NCBI RefSeq assembly: GCF_003574035.1
Contig: NZ_QWKY01000031.1
Coordinates: 1 to 38,218 of the forward strand
Length of the DNA stretch: 38,218 nt
Direction of reading: 5' to 3'
DNA from: Meiothermus hypogaeus
GTDB taxonomy: Bacteria > Deinococcota > Deinococci > Deinococcales > Thermaceae
A program made the translations under genes and the position numbers. Shown piece after piece: positions 38,042 through 38,218 of the stretch. The notes below the pieces were generated by a model. It did no database searches. It was given only the letters and a program-made list of their open reading frames with translations, and was not told the DNA's origin. How positions within the stretch are numbered: position 1 is the first letter of the stretch; the number at the start of each line of letters is the position of its first letter.

Positions 38042-38218
38042 ATACCAGATTCGGTTAGTTCGTCACCAAAGGGTGACGAACTAACCCGACCGAAGTTATC
38101 CGCGTAGCGGAGGGCGATACCGCCCCTTGGAAGTTATCCGCGTAGCGGAGGGCGATACCGCCCCTTGGAAGGGAGACGCTTTCTTCGCCGACCGACAGTG
38201 AAGGGCCATCGGCCCCCG
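38042..38218 (-). mobile_element. MITE-like structured repeat, copy C, cut by the window end
   Basis: The reverse complement matches copy A: terminal ATACCAGATTC (38042-38052), the 15-bp hairpin GGTTAGTTCGTCACC with GGTGACGAACTAACC, two identical 38-bp units (38093-38130, 38131-38168) and the start of the GGCC-rich module. The rest continues beyond the window. It carries the tandem units that copy B lacks. Confidence 0.85.

Noticed and set aside
37876-38058. 60-codon frame over the candidate small RNA
   Set aside because: It starts at TTG without a ribosome site and reads through the terminator into the MITE copy.

Overview
The window is high-GC DNA from a thermophile of the Deinococcota, most likely Meiothermus or a close Thermaceae relative. 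This is inferred from the style of the housekeeping proteins, the abundance of CTCGAG, and the many genes whose -10 box lies six bases upstream of the start codon (leaderless mRNAs). I had no database search, so the genus is a judgement.

Layout. 1-6112: uvrA, then a two-gene unit of unknown function (a 114-aa helical protein and a 781-aa protein with a long Gly/Val/Ala hydrophobic hairpin). 6146-10625 (minus): two paralogous deoxynucleoside kinases, an exported HtrA-type protease and argS. 10683-14900: an M20 peptidase, a YbaK-type tRNA-editing protein, an acyltransferase-3 membrane protein, a small conserved-looking protein, an NYN-domain protein and a small divergent gene. 14901-17470: a structured MITE-like repeat, a zinc-type dehydrogenase and argB.

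17588-25290 is the most unusual part: a 7.66-kb integrated element in the 3' end of tRNA-Val(CAC). It is bounded by 46-bp direct repeats. All its genes point leftward: a small HTH protein, a 152-aa protein, a prim-pol/helicase replication protein, a protein joining a phage head-morphogenesis-like tail to an HEWWH zinc-protease-like domain, small proteins, a TerS-like protein and a tyrosine integrase. TACCCCCA arm-type sites lie inside both att sites, and an iteron cluster (14 copies of TGACRTT in 228 bp) lies inside the 3' end of the replication gene. It has no large terminase, portal, capsid or lysis genes, so I read it as a phage satellite (PICI-like) of a thermophile phage.

25330-33540: a YceH-family protein, a small hypothetical, an M42 aminopeptidase, a second MITE copy, and a leftward sugar-uptake operon (LacI regulator, binding protein, permease, single-domain ATPase, FGGY kinase) with two identical LacI-type operators at its head. 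33900-37750: a DUF6644/DUF6152-like membrane and exported pair, a phospholipase A2-like lipoprotein, pdxY, a DNA segment that folds as a perfect three-way junction, and a class IV HDAC-like deacetylase. 37849-38009 looks like a complete small-RNA gene (promoter, stacked hairpins, terminator). The window ends inside a third MITE copy.

The pieces with most potential novelty are the satellite (especially its embedded iterons and the fusion protein), the 781-aa hairpin protein with its partner, the candidate small RNA, the three-way-junction element, and the MITE family, in which stem changes between copies are compensatory.
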